A stretch of DNA of 64,000 nucleotides from Intrasporangium calvum (GCF_028446585.1 NZ_JAPFQL010000007.1:1-64000); one strand, 5' to 3'. Numbered from the stretch's first letter, positions 18,032 through 27,248 are shown. Program-made: numbers and translations. Notes: generated by a model not told the origin, from the sequence alone.

Positions 18032-18780
18032 GCCGGGCGGTCCGGGGCGAGCGGATCTGGGTCGTCGGGGCGTCCAGTGGCATCGGCGCCGAGCTGGCGC
18101 GCGAGCTCGTCCGGCGCGGCGCCGTCGTCGCTATCAGCGGCCGACGGACCGACGAGCTCGACACGGTGTCCTCGGGCGACATGGTGACCGTCCCCCTCGA
18201 CGTCACCGACACGGCTGCCGTCGACGCAGCCGCGGCGACGGTCCGCGAGCGCCTCGGCGGTATCGACACCGTCATCCACAGCGCCGGCTACTGGAAGCAG
18301 TTCGACGCCGCCACGTGGGACCGCGAGGTCTTCGCGCGCCACGTCGAGGTGAACCTGCTCGGCCTCAACAACGTCCTCGCGGCCGTCGTCCCCGGGCTCG
18401 TCGCCCAGGGCAGCGGCCACGTGGTCGGCATCGCGTCGGTCGCGGGCTACCGCGGGCTCGCCGGGTCGGAGGCCTACGGCGCCACCAAGGCGGCCCAGCT
18501 CAACCTCCTGGAGGCCATGCGGGCCTCCCTGTCGCCGCGCGGAGTTCGCGTCACGACGGTGGCCCCGGGCTTCGTCCGCACGGAGATGACGTCGGTCAAC
18601 GACTTCCCGATGCCGTTCCTCATCGACGCCGACGAGGCCGCGCGGACGATCGCTGACGGCCTCGAGCGTGGGTACGAGAACATCGTGTTCCCCAAACGGA
18701 TGGCGGTCGCGGCGAGCGTCGCCCGCCTCGTCCCCGGCCGGGTGTGGACGGCGCTCAGCACGCGAGGTGCCCGGGCGTGA
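18028..18780 (+). CDS. Short-chain dehydrogenase/reductase
   Basis: The 250-residue protein is a classical SDR. It has the cofactor loop GASSGIGAELA (residues about 14-24), the strand ending VIHSAGY, the catalytic pair in YGATKAA with its preceding Ser region GIASVAGY, and PGFVRTEM after the active site. The loop after the second strand, SGRRTDEL, has Arg residues that suggest NADPH. The substrate is unknown; the operon context suggests a lipid. The GTG start overlaps the previous stop. Confidence 0.85.
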   Translation: MSRAVRGERIWVVGASSGIGAELARELVRRGAVVAISGRRTDELDTVSSGDMVTVPLDVTDTAAVDAAAATVRERLGGIDTVIHSAGYWKQFDAATWDREVFARHVEVNLLGLNNVLAAVVPGLVAQGSGHVVGIASVAGYRGLAGSEAYGATKAAQLNLLEAMRASLSPRGVRVTTVAPGFVRTEMTSVNDFPMPFLIDADEAARTIADGLERGYENIVFPKRMAVAASVARLVPGRVWTALSTRGARA

Positions 18781-20144
18781 CGGTCTCGGTCCTCTGGTTC
18801 CGGCGTGACCTGCGGCTGTCGGATCACCCGGCTCTGCTGGCAGCGCTGGACGCGGGGACCTCGGTGCTGCCCGTCTTCGTCCTCGACCCCCGCCTGCTCG
18901 CGCCCGGCCGCCCCCGCTCGCGACGGCTCGTCGCGGCGGTGCGGGCGCTCGCGGCCGCCCTCGATGGGCGCCTCGTCGTCCGCACCGGGAACCCCGGGGA
19001 GGTCGTCCCCGAGCTGGCCCGTGAGGTGGGGGCCGAGACGGTGCACGTGACGCGGGAGACGACGCCCTTCGGGCGCCGCAGGGATGCGGCCGTCGCGGCC
19101 GCGCTGAGCGCTGAGGGTCGGCGCCTGGCGGCCACCGGCACTCCGTATGCCGCTGGGCCCGGTCGCGTGGTCACGCAGAGCGGGGCGGCCTACCGAGTCT
19201 TCGGGCCGTTCGCGAGGGCGTGGCGGGCGCATGGTTCGCCGCCGCCGGCCTCCCCGCCCCTGCGCATCCCGTGGTTCGACGGGGACGTCGGGGGCGTCGC
19301 CCTGCCCGCCGTGTCGGCCGTTGCCTCATCCGGGGGGCTGGCCGGGGAGGTGGCGGCCCGCCAGAAGTGGCTCGACTTCCTCGCCGACGGCAAGCTGGCC
19401 CGATATGGCGAGGATCGCGACCGGCCGGACCTCGACGCGACGAGCCGGATGTCGATCCCGCTGAAGTACGGCGAGATCCACCCTCGGACCCTGCTGGCCG
19501 ACATCGCCTCCCACCCGGACGGCCGCACGAGTGGCGCCGCGACGTTCGTGACGGAGCTGGCGTGGCGGGAGTTCTATGCCGACGTGCTGTGGCACCGCCC
19601 GGAGTCGGCGTGGCAGGACCTGCGGCCGGAGCTCGCCCGAATTCCGTACGACACCGGCCCGGAGACGGACCGGCTCGTCGAGGCCTGGCGCGCCGGACGG
19701 ACCGGCTACCCGATCGTCGACGCGGGCATGCGCCAGCTGCTCGCCGAGGGCTGGATGCACAACCGGCTGCGGATGATCACGGCCAGCTTCCTCACCAAGG
19801 ATCTGCACGTGTGGTGGCCCGCCGGGGCCCGGCACTTCCTCGACCACCTCCTCGACGGCGACATCGCCTCGAACAACCACGGCTGGCAGTGGGTGGCCGG
19901 GACCGGGACCGATGCGGCGCCCTACTTCCGCGTGCTCAACCCACTCCGCCAGGCGCACCGCTTCGACCCCGAGGGCGAGTACGTCCGGCGGTGGGTGCCC
20001 GAGCTGGCCCACCTGCCCGGCGCGGCCGCGCACGAGCCGTGGGACCACCCGAACGGGTATGACCACGGGTATCCCGGCCGCATCGTCGATCACGACGTCG
20101 AGCGCCGGGAGGCCCTGACCCGCTACGAGCTGTCGAGGAGGTGA
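18777..20144 (+). CDS. phr: Deoxyribodipyrimidine photolyase
   Basis: The 455-residue enzyme is a class I CPD photolyase/cryptochrome. It begins VLWFRRDLRLSDHPALL (antenna domain). The FAD domain shows GYPIVDAGMRQLLAEGWMHNRLRM-type sequence, FLTKDLHVWW, and the signature DGDIASNNHGWQWVAGTGTD with its conserved Asn and Trp residues. It repairs UV cyclobutane dimers using blue light. The GTG start overlaps the SDR stop. A 15-mer copy (19144-19158) is read in frame as YAAG in the linker between domains. Light induction through the CarH-like repressor is expected. Confidence 0.93.
   Translation: MTVSVLWFRRDLRLSDHPALLAALDAGTSVLPVFVLDPRLLAPGRPRSRRLVAAVRALAAALDGRLVVRTGNPGEVVPELAREVGAETVHVTRETTPFGRRRDAAVAAALSAEGRRLAATGTPYAAGPGRVVTQSGAAYRVFGPFARAWRAHGSPPPASPPLRIPWFDGDVGGVALPAVSAVASSGGLAGEVAARQKWLDFLADGKLARYGEDRDRPDLDATSRMSIPLKYGEIHPRTLLADIASHPDGRTSGAATFVTELAWREFYADVLWHRPESAWQDLRPELARIPYDTGPETDRLVEAWRAGRTGYPIVDAGMRQLLAEGWMHNRLRMITASFLTKDLHVWWPAGARHFLDHLLDGDIASNNHGWQWVAGTGTDAAPYFRVLNPLRQAHRFDPEGEYVRRWVPELAHLPGAAAHEPWDHPNGYDHGYPGRIVDHDVERREALTRYELSRR
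19144..19158 (+). repeat. Dispersed 15-mer copy in phr
   Basis: This is an exact CGTATGCCGCTGGGC, read in frame as YAAG. Confidence 0.9.
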
Positions 20145-20145
20145 C

Positions 20146-20868
20146 GTGGTGCGAGGCCCCGTCGCCGAGCTGCGCGCCTTTGTCGACGCCGCCCTGCTGA
20201 GGCCCGTCGCCGATGCTCGACCGGATCCCCCCGGGGCCCGGCTCCGGCGCCGCGTCGTCGTGGGCATCAGTCTCGTCGTGGGGGCGGCCCTCTTGGCCTG
20301 GGCGCTGCGGATCCGACCGGGCGACGCGCTGTTCTACGCGGCGACCCTGGGACTGGCTGCTGCCTGGGCCCTCGGGGCGCTGCTCTCGGGCCCCCTCCGC
20401 CTCGGTCTCGGAACCACGCGGCGCGGCGCGCGCGAGCGCCCCGTCGCACAGTCGCTCGCGCTGGGCGGGCTGCTCCTCGCCGTCTTCCTCGCCGGCGCTC
20501 TCGTCGTCGCCCGGGTTCCCGTCCTCCGGGCACCCGTCGACGACCTGCTCGACCACGCTCGCTTCGGGTCCCTCCCCGTCGTGCTCGGCATCACCGTGCT
20601 CAACGGCATCGCCGAGGAGCTCTACTTCCGCGGCGCCCTGTATGCCGCCCTCCCCCGCCACGCGGTTGCCGTCACCACCGTGCTCTACGCGTTGACGACG
20701 GTCGGCAGCGGCGTGCCGCTCCTCGTCCTCGCGGCCGGCGTCGTCGGCCTCGTCACCGCCCTGCAGCGGCGCGTCACCGGGGGAATCCTCGGTCCGGTCA
20801 TCACCCACGTCACGTGGTCGACCGGGATGCTCCTGCTGCTCCCACCCGTCCTCGACCTCGTGAGGTGA
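20146..20868 (+). CDS. CPBP-family intramembrane metalloprotease
   Basis: The 240-residue protein has about six to seven hydrophobic segments and the CPBP/Abi motif EELYFRGAL, whose two Glu and one Arg belong to the active site, followed further on by the family His in THVTW. These membrane proteases relate to the eukaryotic CAAX protease Rce1. Their bacterial substrates are mostly unknown. The GTG start is one base after the photolyase stop, so it belongs to the light operon. Its role there is unclear. Confidence 0.82.
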   Translation: MVRGPVAELRAFVDAALLRPVADARPDPPGARLRRRVVVGISLVVGAALLAWALRIRPGDALFYAATLGLAAAWALGALLSGPLRLGLGTTRRGARERPVAQSLALGGLLLAVFLAGALVVARVPVLRAPVDDLLDHARFGSLPVVLGITVLNGIAEELYFRGALYAALPRHAVAVTTVLYALTTVGSGVPLLVLAAGVVGLVTALQRRVTGGILGPVITHVTWSTGMLLLLPPVLDLVR

Positions 20869-20872
20869 CCGC

Positions 20873-22300
20873 ATGACCGCCACCACCACCCCGGCCAGGA
20901 CCGCCTCGCAGCGGACCGCTCTCGTCACCGGCGCCTCCGGCTACATCGGCGGACAGCTCGTGCCCCGGCTGCTCGCCGAGGGCTGGGCCGTGCGGGTCCT
21001 GACCCGGCGAGCCGGCTCCCTCGACGACCGGCCCTGGGGGAAGCACGTCGACGTCGTCGTGGGGGACGTCGCGGACCGCGCGGACCTCGAAACCGCGCTC
21101 AGCGGCATACGGACTGCGTTCTATCTCGTCCACTCGATGGACGACGAGCCGGGGTTCGCCGAGCGCGACCGCGAGGCGGCAGCCGCCTTCGGCGCGGTCG
21201 CCCGGGAGCAGGGCGTGTCCCGGATCGTCTACCTCGGCGGACTCCACCCCGACGGTGAGGAGCTCTCGCCGCACCTCGCCTCGCGCGTGGAGGTCGGGCG
21301 GATCCTCCTCGAGTCGGGCGTCCCGACGGCGGTGCTGCAGGCCGCGGTCGTCCTGGGCGACGGGTCGGTGTCGTTCGACATGCTGCGCCACCTCACCACG
21401 CGGCTGCCCGCGATGGTGGCGCCGAAGTGGCTGGACAACCGGATCCAGCCCATCGCCATCGACGACGTGGTCACCCTCCTCGCGGGAGCGGCCGAGCTGC
21501 CGACCGACGTCAACCGGACCTTCGACATCGGCGGGCCTGAGGTGCTCACCTACCGCGAGATGATCCAGCGTTTCGCGCAGGTGACCGGGCTGCGCCGCCG
21601 CGTCGTCGTCACGGTGCCGGTGCTGACGCCGCGCCTGGCGAGCCACTGGGTCGGCCTCGTGACGCCCATCGGCGCCGGGATCGCCAAGCCGCTCGTCGGC
21701 AGCCTGGTGCACGAGGTGGTGGCCAAGGAGTCCGACCTGCTCGACCGCGTGCCCGTGCCCGGCGGGCTGACCGGCTTCGACGAGGCGGTGCGCCGGGCGA
21801 TGGAGGGAACCCGGCCCGACACCGCCCTGCGCAACCTCGCGCTCACCGGTGCCGCCGTCACTGCTGCGGCCGTGCTGGGATCGCTTGCCACACAGCCGGA
21901 CTCACGGTGGTATCGGAGCCTTGACCTGCCGCCGTGGCAACCACCGAAGTCGGCCTTTCCGATCGTGTGGAGCCTGCTCTACGCGGACCTCGCAGCGAGC
22001 ACCGCGGCGACCCTGACGAGCCTCGACCGGCGCGGCGACGAAGCGGGTCGCCGCACCTACCTTGCCTCCCTTGGGGCGAACCTGATGCTCAACGCGGGCT
22101 GGAGTGTGGTGTTCTGGCGGGGCCGGAGCCCGGGCGCAGCAGCGCTCGAGTCCGCCGCCCTCACGGCGAGCGGAGCCGACCTGGTCCGGCGATCCGCAGC
22201 CGCCAACCCGGTCGCCGGTCGGGCGCTCGTGCCCTACGTCGCCTGGTGCGGCTTCGCGACGGTGCTCAGCGCGGTGATCCACCGCCGCAACCGTCGATGA
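20873..22300 (+). CDS. NAD(P)-binding epimerase-like protein fused to TspO
   Basis: Residues 1-310 form an atypical SDR/epimerase with the cofactor motif TGASGYIGGQL, related to DUF2867-type proteins. Residues about 325-475 are a TspO/MBR domain: DLPPWQPPKSAFPIVWSLLYADL is the tryptophan-rich signature, and LNAGWSVVFW and PYVAWCGFATVL match later helices. TspO proteins bind porphyrins and respond to oxidative or light stress. A Trp-rich TspO domain joined to a nucleotide-binding enzyme is unusual. It starts 4 bases after the protease stop and closes the operon, ending only 16 bases from the convergent GlxA-type gene. A 15-mer copy is read as SGIR in the cofactor domain. Confidence 0.82.
   Translation: MTATTTPARTASQRTALVTGASGYIGGQLVPRLLAEGWAVRVLTRRAGSLDDRPWGKHVDVVVGDVADRADLETALSGIRTAFYLVHSMDDEPGFAERDREAAAAFGAVAREQGVSRIVYLGGLHPDGEELSPHLASRVEVGRILLESGVPTAVLQAAVVLGDGSVSFDMLRHLTTRLPAMVAPKWLDNRIQPIAIDDVVTLLAGAAELPTDVNRTFDIGGPEVLTYREMIQRFAQVTGLRRRVVVTVPVLTPRLASHWVGLVTPIGAGIAKPLVGSLVHEVVAKESDLLDRVPVPGGLTGFDEAVRRAMEGTRPDTALRNLALTGAAVTAAAVLGSLATQPDSRWYRSLDLPPWQPPKSAFPIVWSLLYADLAASTAATLTSLDRRGDEAGRRTYLASLGANLMLNAGWSVVFWRGRSPGAAALESAALTASGADLVRRSAAANPVAGRALVPYVAWCGFATVLSAVIHRRNRR
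21097..21111 (-). repeat. Dispersed 15-mer copy in the SDR-TspO gene
   Basis: GCTCAGCGGCATACG is the A variant in reverse orientation, read in frame as SGIR. Confidence 0.85.
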
Positions 22301-22316
22301 CCTTGTCTACGCTTAT

Positions 22317-23351
22317 CTAGTACTGAGGCAATAGTTCCGAAGACACCGTGATCGACCGGTGTTCGGCGGGCCAGGGTGGCACCGGAGGTGGCGTCCGGAC
22401 GTCGCGGCCGGCGAACGTGCGGCGATACTGGAGCGGAGGCAGGCCGACCTCCTTCTGGAAGTGGCTGCGCAGCACGGCTGCCGTGCCGAAACCGCAGGCC
22501 CGCGCGATCCCCTCGACGTCCAGGGTCGTGGTCTCCAGAAGGTGCCTGGCGCGGAGCACTCGCTGAGCGGTGATCCACTTGTGCGGCGTCGTGCCGACCT
22601 CCCGGGCGAAGCGGCGGGCGAAGGTGCGCTCGGACATGGTGGCCCGGGCCGCGAGCGCGGGCACGGAGTGCTCCTCGTCCAGGTGCTGCGCGAGCCAGTC
22701 GAGCAGCTCCCGCAGGCTGTCCGCCGACTCGACCGGCAGGGGCGTCTCGACGAACTGCCGCTGACCGCCGGCCCGGTGCGGCGGGACGACCATGCGGCGC
22801 GCGATCCGGTTCGCGACGTCCGTGCCCAGCTCCTGGCCGACGAGATGGAGGCAGGCGTCGATGCCGGCGGCCGTGCCGGCACTCGTCAGGACGGGTCCGT
22901 CGTCCACGTAGAGCGAGTCAGCGTCGACCCGAGCCTCGGGGAACCGCTCGGCGAGCAGCGTGGAGTGCTTCCAGTGGGTGGCACAGGCGCGACCGTCGAG
23001 GAGACCCGCCGCACCGAGCCAGAAGGCGCCACTGCACACCGACAGGACCCGCGCGCCGCGGGCGACTGCTCCGCGCAGCAGCTCCAGCGCCTCGGGATGG
23101 AAGGGGCCGTCGACCGAGCCGCCGGGAATCGCGATGAGGTCCGCGTCGCGCGCGGCCTCGAACGGGTGCGTGGCGACGACGCCCATGCCGGTCTTGGTCC
23201 GGAGGACCTTGGAAGGATCGGCGGCGCACACCCTGAAGTCGAAAGGGGGGACGCCATCCTCGGTGCGGTCGATCCCGAAGACCTCACACAGCACGGCCAG
23301 CTCGAACGGGGCGACGGGCTCCTCGAGCAGGACGGCGACCGTGTGCAGCAT
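22317..23351 (-). CDS. GlxA-type AraC-family transcriptional regulator
   Basis: The 344-residue regulator has an N-terminal DJ-1/PfpI-like domain (about 1-200), with the nucleophile-elbow sequence VLSVCSGAFWLGAAGLLDG, and a C-terminal AraC double helix-turn-helix (about 225-325; MSERTFARRFAREVGTTPHKWI). The ATG at 23351 gives the usual length. An open frame continues upstream through the palindromes, but that DNA is clearly regulatory. It is divergent from an EamA exporter, its likely target. The palindromes between the two genes are candidate operators. The effector is unknown. Confidence 0.87.
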   Translation of the reverse strand: MLHTVAVLLEEPVAPFELAVLCEVFGIDRTEDGVPPFDFRVCAADPSKVLRTKTGMGVVATHPFEAARDADLIAIPGGSVDGPFHPEALELLRGAVARGARVLSVCSGAFWLGAAGLLDGRACATHWKHSTLLAERFPEARVDADSLYVDDGPVLTSAGTAAGIDACLHLVGQELGTDVANRIARRMVVPPHRAGGQRQFVETPLPVESADSLRELLDWLAQHLDEEHSVPALAARATMSERTFARRFAREVGTTPHKWITAQRVLRARHLLETTTLDVEGIARACGFGTAAVLRSHFQKEVGLPPLQYRRTFAGRDVRTPPPVPPWPAEHRSITVSSELLPQY

Positions 23352-23360
23352 CGCTACAGT

Positions 23361-23440
23361 CTGCCACGAGTGGCAGGAAGAGGGCGAACATCGGCACTTC
23401 TGCCACTGGTGGCAGAAATCATTCACACGAATGATTTCTG
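23361..23440. promoter_or_regulatory. Three perfect palindromes between glxA-type and eamA genes
   Basis: The three sites are CTGCCACGAGTGGCAG (23361-23376; 7-base arms), TTCTGCCACTGGTGGCAGAA (23398-23417; 9-base arms) and CAGAAATCATT / AATGATTTCTG (23413-23440; 11-base arms, 6-base loop CACACG). The first two share CTGCCAC-NN-GTGGCAG and are 39 bp apart centre to centre. They probably form a paired operator for the adjacent regulator or another dimeric repressor. The third overlaps the second and may be a separate site. Confidence 0.75.
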
Positions 23441-23529
23441 CCATGACGACTTCAGTGCGCGCCGGCTCGCGAGCCGGTGAACGGCGAAACTCGCGAGACA
23501 CGCAGGCGCCACCTGCTTACCGTCGTTCC

Positions 23530-24492
23530 GTGACCAGCCCCCGCAACTCCTCCACCGAGGCAGCGGCCCGCGCTCCAGCGAGGACCGAGCCACCGGCCAC
23601 CCGGACGGCCACCTGGCTCGTGCTCGCCGCGATGGCCGTGACACTCGTCCTCTGGGCGTCCGCCTTCGTGGCGATCCGGCACCTCGGTCATGACGTCCCA
23701 CCCGGCGCCCTCTCGCTGGGCCGGCTCCTCGTCGCCTCTGTCGCCCTCGGGGTGCTCGTCTTCCGGCGCCGACCGACCTGGCCGCGGCGCGGCGACTGGG
23801 GTCTGCTCATCCTCTGCGGGGTGGCCTGGTTCGGCATCTACAACCTGGCCCTCAACGACGCCGAGCGACGCATCGACGCCGGCACCGCTGCCCTGCTCGT
23901 CCAGATCGGCCCGATCATCGTGGCTCTGCTGGCGACGGTCTTCCTCGGCGAGCGACTGACGTCCTGGCTCGTGGTGGGGATGGTCGTCGGCTTCGCCGGG
24001 GTCTTCATCATCGCGCGCGGCTTCTCCAACGGTGGCTCGGGTGACCGGGTCGGCGTCTGGCTGGCGGTCATCGCCGCCGTGACCTACGCCATCGGCGTGC
24101 TGGCCCAGAAGCCACTGCTGCGACGCCTGCCCGGACCGGAGGTCACCTTCCTCGCCTGTGCCATCGGCGTCATCACGCTGCTGCCCTGGTCCGGCGAGCT
24201 CGTCGACGTGATCCGGCAGTCCGATGCCGACACCCTCCTGTGGATTGCCTACCTCGGGATCTTCCCGACGGCGGTGGCCTTCTCCCTGTGGGCCTTCGTC
24301 CTGGCCCGCAGCGATGCCGGCAAGCTGACGCTGACGACCTTCCTCGTGCCGTTCATCGCGACCCTCATCGCCTGGGCCCTCCTGGCAGAGGTTCCCCCGG
24401 CCCTCACCTTCCTCGGTGGCGCGCTCTGCATCACCGGGGTGCTGCTCACGCGCCGCCAACCGGCTCGAAGGGCCGGGCGGCGCTCCACGTAG
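23530..24492 (+). CDS. EamA/DMT-superfamily transporter
   Basis: The 320-residue protein has ten predicted membrane segments in two EamA repeats (for example VLWASAFVAIRHLG in helix 1 and LLWIAYLGIFPTAVAFSLWAF in the second half). EamA proteins export amino acids or other small metabolites. I chose the GTG at 23530; the roughly 30-residue polar N-terminus makes the exact start uncertain. It is divergent from the GlxA-type regulator and probably controlled by it through the palindromes between them. Confidence 0.82.
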   Translation: MTSPRNSSTEAAARAPARTEPPATRTATWLVLAAMAVTLVLWASAFVAIRHLGHDVPPGALSLGRLLVASVALGVLVFRRRPTWPRRGDWGLLILCGVAWFGIYNLALNDAERRIDAGTAALLVQIGPIIVALLATVFLGERLTSWLVVGMVVGFAGVFIIARGFSNGGSGDRVGVWLAVIAAVTYAIGVLAQKPLLRRLPGPEVTFLACAIGVITLLPWSGELVDVIRQSDADTLLWIAYLGIFPTAVAFSLWAFVLARSDAGKLTLTTFLVPFIATLIAWALLAEVPPALTFLGGALCITGVLLTRRQPARRAGRRST

Positions 24493-24564
24493 TCCTTCAG
24501 ACCCACCCAGCTGCGGCGCTCGGTGATCAGGGTGAGCACGACCAGAGCCGTTGGTCCCTGCTGC

Positions 24565-27237
24565 TCACGGGACGACGACGAGCGAGGGACTGCCGGAGGG
24601 AGCGGCCACGGGCCGGTCGGCTCGGCGCGCTGCCCGAACCTGGGCCACGGCCCGCCTGGCCAGGTCCACCCCTGCCGTCCACAGCCACCAGTAGCCGACC
24701 CCCACGGCAAGCGACACCGCAAAGGCCGGCACCGGCGCACCCCAGAGGTGCTCGAGCACCTGCCAGTGGATGACGTAGACGTAGAGCGAGCTCGCGGCGA
24801 GCACCTGCACGACGGGCACGAGCATGGCGGGGATTCGAGACACGGGCTTCCAGATGAGCAGCAGCACGAACGCGAGCGAGAGCAGGTCACGGGCAGGGTT
24901 GCCGGAGAAGGTCCCCACGCTGAGCACCGCCACAGCGGTCACGACCCACTGCTCACGTCGCGAAACGGCCCGGGCAATGGCCCAGCCGAGGAAGAAGAGG
25001 AAGAGGACGACCAGCGCCGAGCCCTGCATCCGGGGCCCGGGGAGGGGGTAGAGCGGCAGGCGAAGGGTGAACGCGACGGCGGTCAGGGCCAGCGGCAGAC
25101 CCAGGGGCCAGCGGCGCTCGGCACGGGCGACCGCCGGCACAGCGACGAGCACCATCGCGACGAGGAGGGCGACGACGAGGGCCTCGATGAACCAGAACCG
25201 CCACGGCGGGCCGAGGCGCTCCTCGCCGAGGAGCCAGTTGGCGAGGAAGAGGTTGCGCGGCTCGTAGTAGCCGCCGATGAAATGTGCCGGCACGATGACG
25301 GCCAGCGTCGGCAGGGCGATCCGCGTTGCACCGCGCGCCAACGAGCGCAGCCGGTCGCGGGTCCGCTCAGACGCGAGGGCGAAGCGGACGACGTTGTAGC
25401 CGACGAGCACGAGCAGCGCGTGCGCGGTGCCCTGCAGGACGAACAGGTCGGCGTGGGTCCCGACGATGAGCACGATGGCGAGCGCGCGCAGCCACACGTT
25501 GGTCTCGACGGTGCGCCAGGCGCGGGACTGTCCCCGTCCGAGCCACCCACCGCCCCAGCCTCCCCGGCCGCGCCCCGGAGCGGGCCCGCCGGCCGCAGCG
25601 GGGTGATCGTCGGCAGACTGAGTCCGCAGGGAGGCAGCCTCCTCGAGGTCGGCGACCGAGGTGACATGCCAGGACGCCGGCAGCGTCCCGAGCAGCTGCT
25701 CGAGGCGGATGGACACCTCGACGTAGGACAGTGAGTCCCCACCCAAGGAGACGAACGTCGAGGACGGTGCCACCTCGGACCGGCCGAGGGCTGCCGCGTA
25801 GACGGCGGCGACCGAGGCGATGCGCTTCTCGTCGGTGGCCTCGATCCGGGCCCGGACCTCCTCGACCCGGGACAGCACCGCTGCGTAGTCCGTCTTGCCG
25901 TTCGCGCGGACCGGCTGCTCCGGGAACGCCACGACGGAGATCGCGGCGGCGGGCGCGCCGCTCAGCCGGGCGGCGGACCGGCGCAGCGCCCCGAGGTCCA
26001 CCGACCCAGGAGCGTCCCCAGTGGCCGCGACGGCGACGGCGAGCAGTCCCTCTCGGCCGGCGCACCGGACGTCCTGCCCTGCGCGTCGCAGGCCCCGCTC
26101 GACCTGGTCGAGGTCGATGCGGTGGCCGAGGACCTTGACGAACCGGCTGCTCCGGCCGGTCACCTCGTAGAGGCCTGCCTCGGTGAGCCGACCGAGGTCA
26201 CCAGTCCGGAGTCGGGTGATGGTGCGGGGCAGGGCGAGGTCTCGGGGGGACTCGGCGTAGCCCAGCATGACGTTGGGACCGGAGTAGACCAGCTCGCCGT
26301 TGACGACGTCGAAGGAGCCGCCGGGCACGGGGACGCCGATGGTGGAGGGGTGCTCGAGCGCCAGGTCGGGCGGCAGGTAGGCCATGCGCGCCGTCGCCTC
26401 CGTCTGGCCGTACATGACGAACAGGTCCCAACCGCGGGCCCGCCCCACCTCGGCCCAATGGCGCACCCGGTCCGGCTCCAGCCGGCCACCGGCCTGGGTG
26501 ACGTAGCGCAGGCTCGGCAGGTCCATCGACTCGAAGCCGACCCGCTCGAGCAGCTCGAAGGTGTAGGGCACTCCTGCGAGCGTCGTGGCGCCTGACTCAC
26601 GGAAGAGCCGCCAGAAGCACTCGTCGACGACCGACAGGTCGGTGAGCGCGATGCTCGCGCCGCGGCTCAGGTGGCTGTGGACGACGGACAGCCCGTAGCA
26701 GTAGTGCAGGGGCAGGGTCGTGGCGGCACAGTCGGACGGGCGGATGTCGAGGTACGTCGCGATCTGGTCGGCGTTGGCGGCGAGGTTGTCCCACGAGAGG
26801 CGGACGAGCTTGGGTGAGCCGGTGGACCCGCTCGTGCTGAGCAGGAGCGCCAGGTCCGGGTGCAGCTCGTGAGCCGAACCGTCGCGGACCACGTCGACGG
26901 AGCCGTCCGAGCCGATCACGGCGTCGGGGTCATATGCCGCTCGCAGCGTTGCGCGCGCAGGTTCACTGTCGCTCGGGACCAGGAGCACGACGTGCCCGCC
27001 GGCGAGGGCCCCGAGATAGCCGACGAGGCTCTCGAGCCGGTTGTCGCCCTCGACGAGGACGAGGCGCCGGGTGGTGCCGAGCGCGGCGGCGACCGCGTCG
27101 ACGCGCTGGGCCAGCTCCGCGTAGGTGACGCTCGCGTCGGGGGTCGCGACGGCGCGGGCGGCGCCACGGGCGGCGAGGTCGCGGAGCCACGGGAGCCCAC
27201 AGGGCGCCCGGGTCAGCTCGCCGGCCAGCGCAGTCAC
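24565..27237 (-). CDS. Adenylation-carrier-membrane acyltransferase fusion, iron-box controlled
   Basis: The 890-residue protein combines three activities. Residues about 1-480 are an acyl/aminoacyl adenylation domain, with the ATP loop LLLSTSGSTGSPK, YGQTEATARMAYL and TGDLGRL. Residues about 480-560 are a carrier domain with the phosphopantetheine site SLGGDSLS. Residues about 590-880 are an acyltransferase-3-like membrane domain of about ten helices. The likely logic is activation of a carboxylic acid, loading on the carrier and transfer to an acceptor at the membrane. The GTG at 27237 lies 12 bases downstream of an IdeR/DtxR-like box, so the mRNA may be nearly leaderless and iron-repressed. 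A siderophore or surface-lipid product is possible; the substrate is unknown. Confidence 0.78.
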   Translation of the reverse strand: MTALAGELTRAPCGLPWLRDLAARGAARAVATPDASVTYAELAQRVDAVAAALGTTRRLVLVEGDNRLESLVGYLGALAGGHVVLLVPSDSEPARATLRAAYDPDAVIGSDGSVDVVRDGSAHELHPDLALLLSTSGSTGSPKLVRLSWDNLAANADQIATYLDIRPSDCAATTLPLHYCYGLSVVHSHLSRGASIALTDLSVVDECFWRLFRESGATTLAGVPYTFELLERVGFESMDLPSLRYVTQAGGRLEPDRVRHWAEVGRARGWDLFVMYGQTEATARMAYLPPDLALEHPSTIGVPVPGGSFDVVNGELVYSGPNVMLGYAESPRDLALPRTITRLRTGDLGRLTEAGLYEVTGRSSRFVKVLGHRIDLDQVERGLRRAGQDVRCAGREGLLAVAVAATGDAPGSVDLGALRRSAARLSGAPAAAISVVAFPEQPVRANGKTDYAAVLSRVEEVRARIEATDEKRIASVAAVYAAALGRSEVAPSSTFVSLGGDSLSYVEVSIRLEQLLGTLPASWHVTSVADLEEAASLRTQSADDHPAAAGGPAPGRGRGGWGGGWLGRGQSRAWRTVETNVWLRALAIVLIVGTHADLFVLQGTAHALLVLVGYNVVRFALASERTRDRLRSLARGATRIALPTLAVIVPAHFIGGYYEPRNLFLANWLLGEERLGPPWRFWFIEALVVALLVAMVLVAVPAVARAERRWPLGLPLALTAVAFTLRLPLYPLPGPRMQGSALVVLFLFFLGWAIARAVSRREQWVVTAVAVLSVGTFSGNPARDLLSLAFVLLLIWKPVSRIPAMLVPVVQVLAASSLYVYVIHWQVLEHLWGAPVPAFAVSLAVGVGYWWLWTAGVDLARRAVAQVRAARRADRPVAAPSGSPSLVVVP

Positions 27238-27248
27238 AGGGACATTGA

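Noticed and set aside
26931-26944. Possible 15-mer relatives at 26931, 27798, 28903 and 20640
   Set aside because: They share only the core GTATGCCG/TATGCCGC and break the word elsewhere; such short matches are expected by chance, so they are not counted.
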